Assembly: GCA_964522485.1 (NCBI GenBank)
Contig: CAZFUS010000005.1
Coordinates: 1 to 58,336 of the forward strand
Source of the DNA: Methylohalomonas sp964522485
Lineage (GTDB): Bacteria; Pseudomonadota; Gammaproteobacteria; Methylohalomonadales; Methylohalomonadaceae
Length of the DNA: 58,336 nt
Direction of reading: 5' to 3'
The notes under the pieces are model-generated. The model was not told the origin of the DNA and did not search any database. It saw only the letters and a list, made by a program, of their open reading frames with translations. The translations under genes and the position numbers were made by a program. Positions within the stretch are counted from its first letter, which is position 1. Every line of letters starts with the position of its first letter. This document shows positions 41,701-49,938 of the stretch, in pieces.

Positions 41701-42564
41701 GGCGTCACCCCTGGCCCCTGTCGCAGCTGTCGGTGCGGATACGGTTTCCGGTCGCTGTGTCGGTGCCGCTGCAACCGCCTGGCGCGCGTCTTCCCAGAGA
41801 TCGTGATGACGCTGTACTTCGGCCACCGCTGCGGACGGATTCAGTGCCTGCATCTGATCGCGGGTGGGCATATCAAGCACAGCCCCCTGTCTGATCAGAT
41901 TGATGTTGTCATTGATGAAAACCTCCGGATTGGCGCGCAGCAACGCCAGCATCATCTGTTCCTGCGTGACGGAGCTGTCCGGACGCATGATCGTGGCTAT
42001 CTCTGAAAGGGTCTGTCCTGCCTGAACCGGCCCGTAGCTGCCACCGCTGTATGTTTTCCGTGCGCGACCGGTGATGGATCTGGATTCTGACGGCGACCGA
42101 GTGGAACGCGTTGCCGGCTCGGAGCGGCTTGAGGATGGCGCCTGGCTGGCGACGCGCTGGCCTGGCTCATACAGCGGCGGATCGAGCAGCACTGTGTATT
42201 CACGGTAGAGGCGACCGGACGCCCAGCGCAGCTCGAGCAGGAAGTTCAGGTACGGCTCGCGTATCGGTTCCTCACTGGTGACGCGGATGTAGTCAGCACC
42301 TGTCGGCGGCTCGACCAGCTCAAAGCGCAACTGATTCAGCACTACTGATCGATCGATATTGGCGCGCTTGAAGGCTTCCTGATCAGCCAGTCTGACGCGC
42401 AGACTGCTGATCTCTTCCGCGGTCGCAGACCGCAAGGGAATGCGTGCCTCGAACCGTTCGTTAAAGCCGGATGATTTCTCCAGCTGCCCCACACCCAGTG
42501 CCGCTGCGGAGCCTGTCAGACCCAGCAACAGCAATGTCACAACCGCCTGCAATCTATGCTTCAT
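38764..42564 (-). CDS. fimV: FimV-like polar scaffold protein
   Basis: This very large (1266 residues), strongly acidic protein has a signal peptide (cleavage after SAAA, about residue 22) and an N-terminal FimV periplasmic domain (GVGQLEKSSGFNERFEARI onward). A LysM peptidoglycan-binding domain (about 175-235) and a coiled coil (about 325-385) follow. Four copies of a P-E-F-R-R-F-E-H-E-V-I-Y-P unit lie at about 415-535. Next come one transmembrane helix (about 580-602), a cytoplasmic TPR-like region (about 710-760), a long Asp/Glu-rich stretch, and the conserved C-terminal FimV motif (about 1215-1266). FimV positions type IV pilus and chemosensory machinery at the pole. Its place between asd and truA is standard. 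Confidence 0.92.
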   Translation of the reverse strand: MKHRLQAVVTLLLLGLTGSAAALGVGQLEKSSGFNERFEARIPLRSATAEEISSLRVRLADQEAFKRANIDRSVVLNQLRFELVEPPTGADYIRVTSEEPIREPYLNFLLELRWASGRLYREYTVLLDPPLYEPGQRVASQAPSSSRSEPATRSTRSPSESRSITGRARKTYSGGSYGPVQAGQTLSEIATIMRPDSSVTQEQMMLALLRANPEVFINDNINLIRQGAVLDMPTRDQMQALNPSAAVAEVQRHHDLWEDARQAVAAAPTQRPETVSAPTAATGARGDATATDEAGTETEDTAAAESESRLKLVGAEQGTANQQGGTAAGNEAELDRKLSLALENLESMEQENTELRDRLAENEALIEDLKRLIELKDEELAALQGRTAAESAETAGDPQAASATEPGPSGEAGQPEFRRFEHEVIYPNGEPADTTDDFAGSSPAQPSGPVPEFRQFEHEVIYPEDSAFQADTVAASETGTGLATGPQPEFRRFEHEVIYPNGQPVTATGDVADTSTARPSGSVPEFRRFEHEVIHPESTAADEPAAEALPAEPAQPTESPAASADIMGTLGGYFASARAFIMNNLVLVGGVLLALLLLFMGGRLLARRRSEAEEQAHPMDADDFPDFATTPPAAAGTSAFIDDDDGYGYEDRDDAHREVDDQTASAEVAEGTVGEATLTGVPPSMAESEKEDEDPLAEVNVLMAYENFDQAEDLVRQAIEREPKNVDYHAKLLEVFYVANNRKKYETAARDLHNLTNGEGEQWDMAVAMWQEISPNRALFEAGADDESETDRATGGIVDITGRPEDGGTRDLDFNVLDSTTPASQESEGHLLELTNHDDSSEGEILNITGETEASDGEVMDPTTAGAEMDDSLPDTTTTTDEFSGMDDTEELRRAPQSVSADDDALDFSLEEKDDSEDTNLLDVSRDYEFLSDDNSDVLDVTAPGSDKGAVADDEDTALDFSLGDDRESSLTAANLDLELEQDSETDLNDDGSLDQISEQLNRLEETLGSLARQEANTLDRGTTSDALDGIDEALDEVNETSRSPAQQSDSEADDTSIDLEVLSGENLDRDSDDTEFEAGDETYNLDSRADREDQPLDFDFNDDSDDQLTELDIEIDESGTGEVEQDDESSAEEDLALDTIKMDAVKLDPIDHGFELELADDEDDAFDDMDMDATVELPKNKPDEDALTSNYEAITDDGEGEPLYPAGGDYHAHSQEDELTTKLDLAKAYVELGDSASARTILEEVMHSGNDTQKREAGELLQQLS
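40961..41322 (-). repeat. Four in-frame tandem repeats within fimV
   Basis: A block of about 34 bases encoding P-E-F-R-[RQ]-F-E-H-E-V-I-[YH]-P occurs four times, with starts spaced 108, 111 and 108 bases (36-37 codons). The segments between them are variable, rich in Ser, Thr, Ala and Pro. The repeat lies just outside the membrane helix, in the periplasmic linker. Confidence 0.9.
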
Positions 42565-43046
42565 AATTAATCTGCACCTGTTAGCGTACTAGCCGTCCGA
42601 TTACGCCGGCTTCCGGGTCACCCACTGTCGCACCTGAAGGCGACGCCATGGCGTTAGCGACGGAATGGCCAAGCCTGCTGAGTAATCTATCTCCGAACCC
42701 GCACGTTGAATATTGCCGACCTGCAGTATGCCAGCCCCCATGGCGTGGCGAATCTGTTTACACTCCAAATGTCAATGGTGCAGAAACGGTTGCCGACTGC
42801 ATGCCTGCCGACGGAGCATCATCAGTATTTAAATCACCGCCCATGGCGCATCGAGCCCGTCTCCGATTGAGCTTGCCGTCCACTCTCAGGAATCGTCTGT
42901 AAGTTTTTTAAGAATAACAGGATGCTGCCATAGACAATACCTGCTCATCCGCGCGGCGTGACCCCTGTCGCAATCAGCAGTCGCAGCTGCTTGATAATGA
43001 CTTCCAAACCTGCGAACTCGCTTTATAAACACCTCTTAACTATAGT
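42565..43046. other. Intergenic region asd-fimV (482 bases)
   Basis: No convincing gene is seen. The only open frame (42648-42902, +) has no ribosome-binding site and no recognisable composition. The region carries a 12-base perfect palindrome ACGCCATGGCGT (42643-42654). The octamer CCATGGCG occurs three times (42646, 42738, 42841). An AT-rich part (43020-43046) adjoins the asd stop. It should contain the fimV promoter, but none stands out. Confidence 0.5.
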
Positions 43047-44072
43047 TTACAAATGGTCTTTTACCAAAATTTCAGCAATCTGGATACTGTTGAGCGCCGC
43101 ACCCTTGCGCACATTATCGGCGACTATCCAGAGATTGATACCGCGCGGATGGGAAATATCCTCGCGGATCCGACCGACGTAGACGGCATCATTGCCGGCT
43201 GCATCGGTAACCGCGGTCGGATAGCCGCCGTCGCCCTGTTCATCCATCAGGATGATCCCCGGCGCACCGCCGAGTAACTGGCGCACTTCCTTAGCCGAGA
43301 TTTTGTCCTCGGTTTCGATATGAACCGCCTCGGAATGCCCATAAAAGACCGGTATCCGCACGGTGGTCGGGTTCACGCGGAGATCGGGGTCCTCCAGGAT
43401 TTTCTGTGTCTCCCACACCATCTTCATTTCTTCTTTGGTATAGCCATTGTCCTGGAACTTGTCGATATGTGGCAGCGCATTAAAAGCTATCTGCTTCGGA
43501 TAGACCTCGGCCTCGATAGCCTCACCAGACAGCCACGCAGCTGTCTGGTGGCGCAGTTCCTCGATGGCGCGCTGGCCGGTGCCGGAGACAGCCTGATACG
43601 TGCAGACATTGACACGCTCGACACCGACCGCAGCCTGGATCGGTTTCAGCACCACCACCATCTGGATGGTCGAACAGTTCGGATTGGCGATAATGCCGCG
43701 ATCTTTATACTGGGCAATAGCATGTGCATTAACTTCCGGCACGACGAGCGGAATATCCGGCTCCATGCGAAAGCGCGAGGTGTTGTCCACCACCACGCAA
43801 CCGGCGGCAGCGGCTCGCGGCGCATGAATCTCGGAAACCGAGGCACCGGCCGAGAACAGCCCGATATCGATACCGTTGAAATCGAACTGATCGAGATCCT
43901 CAATGGTCAGCGTTTCATCCTTGCACTCGACAGTCTTGCCGGCGGAGCGGCTACTGGCCAGCACATGTAACCGGCCAACGGGGAAATTCCGGTTCACCAG
44001 TATAGAAAGCATAGTCTGACCGACGGCGCCGGTGGCACCCACTACGGCTACATTGAACTGCCTTTCACTCAT
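43047..44072 (-). CDS. asd: Aspartate-semialdehyde dehydrogenase
   Basis: The 341-residue enzyme reduces aspartyl phosphate to the semialdehyde, the branch point to lysine, threonine and methionine. The Rossmann motif GATGAVG is at 12-18, the catalytic Cys133 is in NPNCSTIQ, and the catalytic histidine is in PVFYGHSEAVHIE. It lies 113 bases after leuB. It feeds the dapC-dapD branch encoded 2-4 kb away and, through homoserine, MetZ. Confidence 0.96.
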   Translation of the reverse strand: MSERQFNVAVVGATGAVGQTMLSILVNRNFPVGRLHVLASSRSAGKTVECKDETLTIEDLDQFDFNGIDIGLFSAGASVSEIHAPRAAAAGCVVVDNTSRFRMEPDIPLVVPEVNAHAIAQYKDRGIIANPNCSTIQMVVVLKPIQAAVGVERVNVCTYQAVSGTGQRAIEELRHQTAAWLSGEAIEAEVYPKQIAFNALPHIDKFQDNGYTKEEMKMVWETQKILEDPDLRVNPTTVRIPVFYGHSEAVHIETEDKISAKEVRQLLGGAPGIILMDEQGDGGYPTAVTDAAGNDAVYVGRIREDISHPRGINLWIVADNVRKGAALNSIQIAEILVKDHL

Positions 44073-44185
44073 ATCAACCTCTGAAGGTTATCTTGCTGCT
44101 GGTTATTTAAACTGAATATCGAAAATTCAGCTGACAGCATCACAATTAGAATCCGCTCCTGTTTTCCCGACTCACGATACACAGT

Positions 44186-45265
44186 TCACTCTGTCAGTGC
44201 GGACACGACCGCATTACCCATTTCCCGCGTGCCGATCGGCAGCCGATTGTCGCCGGCAATATCCGCCGTCCGCAGGCCGGCGGCCAGCACTTCACGTACA
44301 GCCCCCTCGACCCGGCCGGCCAGGGTATCGGCGTCCAGCGAATAGCGCAGCAGCATGGCCACCGACAGAATCGTTGCCAGCGGATTCGCGATGTTCCTGC
44401 CGGCAATATCCGGAGCCGAACCATGGATCGGTTCATACAACCCCTGCCGAGTGGCTGCCAGTGAAGCCGAAGGCAGCAGCCCGATCGAACCGGTCAGCAT
44501 CGCGGCCAGATCCGACAGTATGTCGCCGAATATGTTATTGGTCAGCAATACATCGAACTGCCGCGGCTCACGCACCAATTGCATTGCCGCATTATCCACG
44601 TACATGTGAGTCAACGTGACATCCGGGTAATCTGTTGCGACATCAGTCACAACCTCGCGCCATAACTCGGTCGCTTCGAGCACGTTCGCCTTGTCGATCG
44701 AACAGATACGACCTTGACGCTTCTGCGCAGTCCCAAATGCAATGCGCGCGATGCGACGGATCTCGGTTTCATTATAACGTTCCGTATTAAAGCCTTCGCG
44801 CTCACCGTTCTCGAGTGTCCGGATACCTCGCGGTTCGCCGAAGTAGATGCCGCCGGTCAGTTCACGCACGATCATGATGTCGAGATCGGCCACAACTTCC
44901 GGTTTCAGCGTTGACGCACCGGCCAGTTCAGCATAGACCAGTGCAGGACGCAGATTGGCGAACAGGCCAAGTCCGGCGCGCAGTGCCAGCAGACCCCGTT
45001 CCGGCCGATTCGCGCGTTCAATGTTATCCCACTTCGGACCACCGACGGCACCCAGTAGAACGGCGTCGGCCTGCCGTGCCGCCTCCAGGGTAGCCTCCGG
45101 CAGTGGTTTGCCCCCAACATCGATCGCTGCACCACCGATCAGGGCGTGCTGCAGAGTCACGTCCAGGCCGTGATGACGCTTGAGTGCATTCAGCACTTTT
45201 TCGGCTTCGGCCACAATTTCGGGGCCAATGCCATCGCCCGGCAGTATGAGAATTTCGCTTATCAT
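44186..45265 (-). CDS. leuB: 3-isopropylmalate dehydrogenase
   Basis: The enzyme catalyses the oxidative decarboxylation step of leucine synthesis. The ATG at 45265 (359 residues) is chosen because the family begins at ISEILILPGDGIGPE; the frame continues eight codons to a GTG. The Shine-Dalgarno AGGA lies 11 bases upstream. Motifs are ERGLLALRAGLGLFANLRP, TGGIYFG, and the metal/NAD segments NIFGDILSD and HGSAPDIAG. leuC and leuD, usual upstream neighbours, are absent; a DMT transporter lies there instead. Confidence 0.96.
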   Translation of the reverse strand: MISEILILPGDGIGPEIVAEAEKVLNALKRHHGLDVTLQHALIGGAAIDVGGKPLPEATLEAARQADAVLLGAVGGPKWDNIERANRPERGLLALRAGLGLFANLRPALVYAELAGASTLKPEVVADLDIMIVRELTGGIYFGEPRGIRTLENGEREGFNTERYNETEIRRIARIAFGTAQKRQGRICSIDKANVLEATELWREVVTDVATDYPDVTLTHMYVDNAAMQLVREPRQFDVLLTNNIFGDILSDLAAMLTGSIGLLPSASLAATRQGLYEPIHGSAPDIAGRNIANPLATILSVAMLLRYSLDADTLAGRVEGAVREVLAAGLRTADIAGDNRLPIGTREMGNAVVSALTE

Positions 45266-45338
45266 GAAAACTGCATTCCTGTCAGACACGCCGCCAGTAT
45301 AGTGACGGACGCGAAAAAGTTGCTAAGCATACCGCAAC

Positions 45339-46268
45339 TCAGGCCCGCGCTTGAATATCCGGCATATCTTTTCGCTCCCGTTCAGCGCGCGCCGACTGCC
45401 AGGCTGCGATGATCACCAGGCTGCCGCCCAGCCACTCGCGCCCGTGAATGAATTCATCGCTCAGCAGCCAGGCCGAAACTGCACCGGCGACGATTTCGAA
45501 CAGAAAGATTATCGCGGAACGGTAGACCGGCAGGTGGGTAACACCGTACTGAGCGGTGTAGGTCATCAGCAACATGACTACCAGCCCGAATGTAAACGCG
45601 CCTCCCCAGCCGGCTACCGTGGCGGACGGCAGCGACGCCGACGTGATGACGATCGCCAATACAGTTAGCGTCAGCACGCCGATCCAGGCAGCGGTCATTT
45701 TGAAGCCAATGGGGATATAACCGCTACGCCTCACCATGACATTATTTAACGCAAAGGCCAGTCCGGCCGACAATGCCAGCAGATCCGGAAGGCTGAATGT
45801 CGCGGTCAGTGTCGCATCCCGCTGCGGCCAGACCATGATGGCGCCGCCGGTCATGGCCAGCAGCAGCGTCAGGCCAGCGGCCCGGTCCGGCCGTTCGCGC
45901 AGAATCAGCCAGCCAAGCAGTACCGTCCACATCGGCGACAGATAAAACAGTAGCAGCACGCGCACAACCGTTCCATCAATAACGGCGAGAATGAACGCAA
46001 GGTTGCACCAGCCGGATGCAACCGCGATCGCGAGCAGATTCAGTGGCTGGACCTTGAGCTGATCCACCATTTTCCGGCGGCGCAGCCATAACCACGGCAA
46101 CAGGGCCAGCATTGCACCGATGTAAATGGTCAGGGTCGCCCACAATCCGGGCAGACCCTGCTCTTCCAGCTCGCGCAGCGGGTACCAGAAGGTCCCCCAC
46201 AAGGTAGCGGCCATCAGGCAACTGACGACGGGTAAAACAACGGACGGACGTGCTGGCATAAGCGGCAC
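45339..46268 (-). CDS. DMT-superfamily (EamA) transporter
   Basis: The 309-residue membrane protein has about ten helices in two EamA repeats, with the N-terminal motif ATLWGTFWYPLRELEEQGLPGLW. It is divergent from dapC with 41 bases between and lies 73 bases upstream of leuB on its strand. Its setting among lysine and leucine genes suggests, but does not prove, export of an amino acid or precursor. It is only distantly similar to the EamA protein at 11.1 kb. Confidence 0.85.
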   Translation of the reverse strand: MPLMPARPSVVLPVVSCLMAATLWGTFWYPLRELEEQGLPGLWATLTIYIGAMLALLPWLWLRRRKMVDQLKVQPLNLLAIAVASGWCNLAFILAVIDGTVVRVLLLFYLSPMWTVLLGWLILRERPDRAAGLTLLLAMTGGAIMVWPQRDATLTATFSLPDLLALSAGLAFALNNVMVRRSGYIPIGFKMTAAWIGVLTLTVLAIVITSASLPSATVAGWGGAFTFGLVVMLLMTYTAQYGVTHLPVYRSAIIFLFEIVAGAVSAWLLSDEFIHGREWLGGSLVIIAAWQSARAERERKDMPDIQARA

Positions 46269-46309
46269 AGCCTATACTACAGGGCTGTTTTCCGGTAGCT
46301 TGCGCCTCC

Positions 46310-47524
46310 ATGATGAACAAGGGGATGAATCCGGGACTTGATGCACTGCAGCCGTATCCGTTCGAAAAACTGGCACGGCTGTTCGCCACAGTCGAACCGG
46401 CAGCGGATCGCAGCCCGATCGATCTGTCGATCGGCGAGCCCAAGCATCCGACGCCGGCGCTGATCCTTTCGGCGCTGGGTGACAATCTTGAAGGTGCATC
46501 CCGTTATCCGACCACGCGTGGCATGCCGGAACTGCGCAGCAGCATCAGCGACTGGCTGACCCGGCGATTCAAATTGCCATCGGCCAGCATTGAACCGGAG
46601 CATCATGTCGTTCCGGTGAATGGCACTCGCGAAGCCCTGTTCGCCTTTGCTCAGTGCGTCATCGACAGCCGTGCAGGATCGCCCCTCGTATTGATGCCGA
46701 ATCCGTTTTATCAGATTTACGAGGGTGCGGCGTTTCTGGCCGGCGCCAAAGGAGGCTACATCAACTGTACCCAGGAAGACGGGTTCCTGCCCGATCTCGA
46801 CAGTGTTAGCCAAGCCGATTGGCAGCGCTGTCAGTTACTGTATCTGTGCTCGCCCGGCAACCCGGCCGGCGCGGTCATTCCGGAAGCGATGTACGCGGAG
46901 CTGTTTCAGCTTGCGGACGCATACGATTTCATCATCGCTGCGGATGAGTGCTACTCGGAAATCTATACGGACGAATCCCAGCCGCCGCTCGGCATTCTCG
47001 AAGCTGCGGCCCGGCTCAGCCGATCGGATTACCGGCGCATTATTGCCTTCCACAGCCTGTCCAAACGATCGAACGCACCCGGGATGCGTTCCGGATTCGT
47101 CGCCGGCGATGCTGAAATTCTCAAAGACTTCCTGCGCTACCGGACCTATCACGGCTGTACCATGGCAACCTACGCACAGATGGCCAGCATCGCCGCCTGG
47201 AACGATGAAAGTCACGTCCGGGAGAACCGGGCGCTGTACCGGGAGAAGTTCGATCGCGCCATCGAAATACTGTCGCCGGTAACGGAAGTCGAACGGCCGG
47301 ATGGCGGCTTTTATTTGTGGCTCAAAACCCCCATCAGCGATACCGACTTCGCCTGCGAGCTGCGTCGCCGCGAAAACGTCACCGTGCTGGCCGGCAGCTA
47401 TCTGTCACGCGAGGCAAACGGTATCAACCCGGGCGCGAACCGCGTGCGGATTGCACTGGTTGCGCCTGTTGCCGACTGTATCGAGGCCGCCGAGCGCATT
47501 AAAAATCTAGTAAAATCCCTTTAA
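46310..47524 (+). CDS. dapC: Succinyldiaminopimelate transaminase
   Basis: The 404-residue class I/II PLP aminotransferase has the family start LDALQPYPFEKLARLF, the cofactor motifs CSPGNPAG and AADECYSEIY, and the PLP lysine in SLSKRSNAPGMRSGF near residue 250. It supplies LL-2,6-diaminopimelate precursor for peptidoglycan and lysine. The start may be any of the ATGs at 46310, 46313 or 46325; none has a well-spaced Shine-Dalgarno. It is followed by dapD after 47 bases, the conserved dapC-dapD pair. Confidence 0.92.
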   Translation: MMNKGMNPGLDALQPYPFEKLARLFATVEPAADRSPIDLSIGEPKHPTPALILSALGDNLEGASRYPTTRGMPELRSSISDWLTRRFKLPSASIEPEHHVVPVNGTREALFAFAQCVIDSRAGSPLVLMPNPFYQIYEGAAFLAGAKGGYINCTQEDGFLPDLDSVSQADWQRCQLLYLCSPGNPAGAVIPEAMYAELFQLADAYDFIIAADECYSEIYTDESQPPLGILEAAARLSRSDYRRIIAFHSLSKRSNAPGMRSGFVAGDAEILKDFLRYRTYHGCTMATYAQMASIAAWNDESHVRENRALYREKFDRAIEILSPVTEVERPDGGFYLWLKTPISDTDFACELRRRENVTVLAGSYLSREANGINPGANRVRIALVAPVADCIEAAERIKNLVKSL

Positions 47525-47571
47525 TTCTAATTCGCTTCAAGTAATAAAAATATTCAAAGGAATTGCCCATC

Positions 47572-48393
47572 ATGAGTGATATCCAAGCAATTATTGATGC
47601 CGCCTTCGAGCGCCGCGCCGCGATCAATAGCGGAAACGCCGGCACTGATCTGAAGACTGCCGTCGATGAGGCGCTGGCCGGCCTCGACAATGGCAGCCTG
47701 CGTGTCGCCGAAAAAAGAAACGGCAAATGGACCGTCAATGAATGGCTGAAGAAGGCCGTCCTGCTGTCGTTCCGCCTGAATGACAACGAGGTGATTCAGG
47801 GCAATTTCACCAACTACTATGACAAGGTGAAGTTGAAATTCAACGACCTCGATCAGACCGCGTTCGACAAAATGGGGGCGCGAATCGTTCCGCCGGCTAC
47901 CGCACGTTACGGCAGTTACATTGCCCCGAACGTGGTCATGATGCCGAGTTACGTCAACATCGGCGCCTATGTCGATTCAGGCACTATGGTTGATACCTGG
48001 GCTACAGTCGGCTCCTGTGCCCAGATAGGCAAGAATGTCCACCTTTCAGGTGGTGTCGGTATCGGCGGTGTACTCGAACCGCTGCAAGCCGCACCGACCA
48101 TCATCGAAGACAACTGCTTTATCGGCGCGCGATCGGAAGTTGTCGAAGGTGTGATCGTAGGTGAAGGATCGGTGATTTCGATGGGTGTTTATATCGGCCA
48201 GAGCACCAAGATCTTCAACCGCGAAACCGGTGAAGTCACATTCGGCAGCATACCGCCCGGCTCAGTGGTGGTTTCCGGCAACCTGCCATCCAGGGACGGC
48301 ACTTATAGCCTCTATTGTGCAGTGATAGTCAAACAGGTTGATGCCAAAACACGTGGCAAGGTCGGCATCAACGAATTACTGCGATCAATTTAG
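47572..48393 (+). CDS. dapD: Tetrahydrodipicolinate N-succinyltransferase
   Basis: The 273-residue left-handed beta-helix transferase has hexapeptide repeats (about 100-240) and the segments PPATARYGSYIAPNVVMMPSYVN-like and GGVLEPLQAAP. It succinylates tetrahydrodipicolinate in the DAP pathway. ATG at 47572 is chosen (the frame extends three codons to a TTG). AAAGGA lies 11 bases upstream. It converges on the mscS-type gene with 75 bases between and no clear terminator. Confidence 0.96.
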   Translation: MSDIQAIIDAAFERRAAINSGNAGTDLKTAVDEALAGLDNGSLRVAEKRNGKWTVNEWLKKAVLLSFRLNDNEVIQGNFTNYYDKVKLKFNDLDQTAFDKMGARIVPPATARYGSYIAPNVVMMPSYVNIGAYVDSGTMVDTWATVGSCAQIGKNVHLSGGVGIGGVLEPLQAAPTIIEDNCFIGARSEVVEGVIVGEGSVISMGVYIGQSTKIFNRETGEVTFGSIPPGSVVVSGNLPSRDGTYSLYCAVIVKQVDAKTRGKVGINELLRSI

Positions 48394-48468
48394 ACCATGT
48401 TTTACTGTTGAAGTGTCATGCCTATGCCATGCTGAGGGACTAATTCGGTTTGGCCAGCATCAGTCTGA

Positions 48469-49776
48469 CTAACTGCCAGAGGGATTGAGGATCTTAACCT
48501 CACGCTGCGGGAATGGTATTTCGATATCCTTGTCCCTGAGCGCCTGCCAGATCATCAGCAACAGATCGGCGCCCACCCGATTCACGCCGTCATCGATACC
48601 TTCCATCCAGAATTCCACCAGAATGTTGATCCCGGAATCGCCAAAACCACTGATTTCCGCGTCGGCCAGTTCTTCTATCGGCGTGTCTGCTTCATTGATG
48701 ACCTGCGGATGCGATCGCACAACCTCTTTAACTATAGCAAGCATCCTGGGTATGTCGGTTTTATAGGCTACCTGGAATTCCAGAGCATAACGCTGTTTGT
48801 CGTTATTGTGAGTCCAGTTGACAAATCTGGTGGTAATAAACTGTTCATTGGGGACCATAATATCCTTGCCGTCATATGTTTCCAGCAATGTGGAACGCAT
48901 ATTCATTTCACGGATTGTGCCGGCACGGCCATCATCCAGTTCAATATAGTCACCAACCTTAAGAGAACGATCCAGCAGGATGATCATTCCCGATATAAAA
49001 TTTGACGCGATCGCCTGCAAACCAAATCCAAGGCCCACGCCGAGCGCGCCGCCGAAAACGGCCAGGGCAGTCAGGTTAATACCCATGATCTGCAGCAATA
49101 GAACGAAGATAATTACAAACAGGGTGACCTGAAACAGTTTGGCAAACACTTCACGCGTGCCAATATCAATTCCTTCCTGCTTGCGAATCATCTGTTGGCC
49201 TGCACTATTGGAAATACGGCCCAGCCAGAACAGAATCGATCCGAAAATAATAGCCCGTGCTAATCCATAGGCTGAGACCCTGATATTGCCAACTTCGAGA
49301 TCCATCGCATCCAGATAGGCAACGACATCATCCAGCCAGCCGAATATATGCAGAATGGCGATCGGGATCATGAACCATTTGAATATGAGATTGATGAATG
49401 GATTTTTGACAAACCTGGCTATGACTGAATAGAGTAAAAATACGACAGCCAGACTCTGGCAGATGCGCACCAGCCAGCTTTGCTGTACCGCAAGCTCACT
49501 CAGCTCGACAGCAATACCAAGAAACAGAATCACCAACAATGGAAATAGCAAATCGCCGATTTGATAAACGGCGTTTTTCAGCGGCAGCCATGGTCCGATG
49601 ACTGGAGATTGTTTAAGTATCGGAGAATGTTTTTTGAGTATTGCGGCAAGCCAGTATGCGAGAATTATGGCTAAAAGTATGAGACCACACTGAGCATAGA
49701 ATTGCGGACTGCTGGCCCATTCAAATATAGCTTTGAAATATTCGTTGAACTGCGATTTCAGCGATGCAAAATCCAT
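48469..49776 (-). CDS. MscS-family mechanosensitive channel
   Basis: The protein has an N-terminal block of extra membrane helices (about 25-190). It is followed by the MscS core: pore helix with GGALGVGLGFGLQAIASNFISG, then RSLKVGDYIEL of the beta domain and a C-terminal alpha/beta domain. Such channels release solutes on hypo-osmotic shock. The frame is open 36 codons further upstream. ATG at 49776 (435 residues) is preferred on composition, with only AGG nearby, so the start is uncertain. Confidence 0.88.
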   Translation of the reverse strand: MDFASLKSQFNEYFKAIFEWASSPQFYAQCGLILLAIILAYWLAAILKKHSPILKQSPVIGPWLPLKNAVYQIGDLLFPLLVILFLGIAVELSELAVQQSWLVRICQSLAVVFLLYSVIARFVKNPFINLIFKWFMIPIAILHIFGWLDDVVAYLDAMDLEVGNIRVSAYGLARAIIFGSILFWLGRISNSAGQQMIRKQEGIDIGTREVFAKLFQVTLFVIIFVLLLQIMGINLTALAVFGGALGVGLGFGLQAIASNFISGMIILLDRSLKVGDYIELDDGRAGTIREMNMRSTLLETYDGKDIMVPNEQFITTRFVNWTHNNDKQRYALEFQVAYKTDIPRMLAIVKEVVRSHPQVINEADTPIEELADAEISGFGDSGINILVEFWMEGIDDGVNRVGADLLLMIWQALRDKDIEIPFPQREVKILNPSGS

Positions 49777-49938
49777 GGCCTGGCCTGTACCTGTGCTAGA
49801 GGATTTTCTTAAATGCAGTTTATCATTAGTGAACTCAAAACCGATGCTACCAGAAATTTGAATGCCAACAGTCCAGAGCAGCATGCCAGTTCTATTATAT
49901 TGAAAAACCGATCGCTATAATTCAGCCGGGTTATCCGA

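Noticed and set aside
42648..42902. 84-codon + frame in the asd-fimV gap
   Set aside because: No ribosome-binding site, no recognisable sequence, and unusual residue composition; probably chance.
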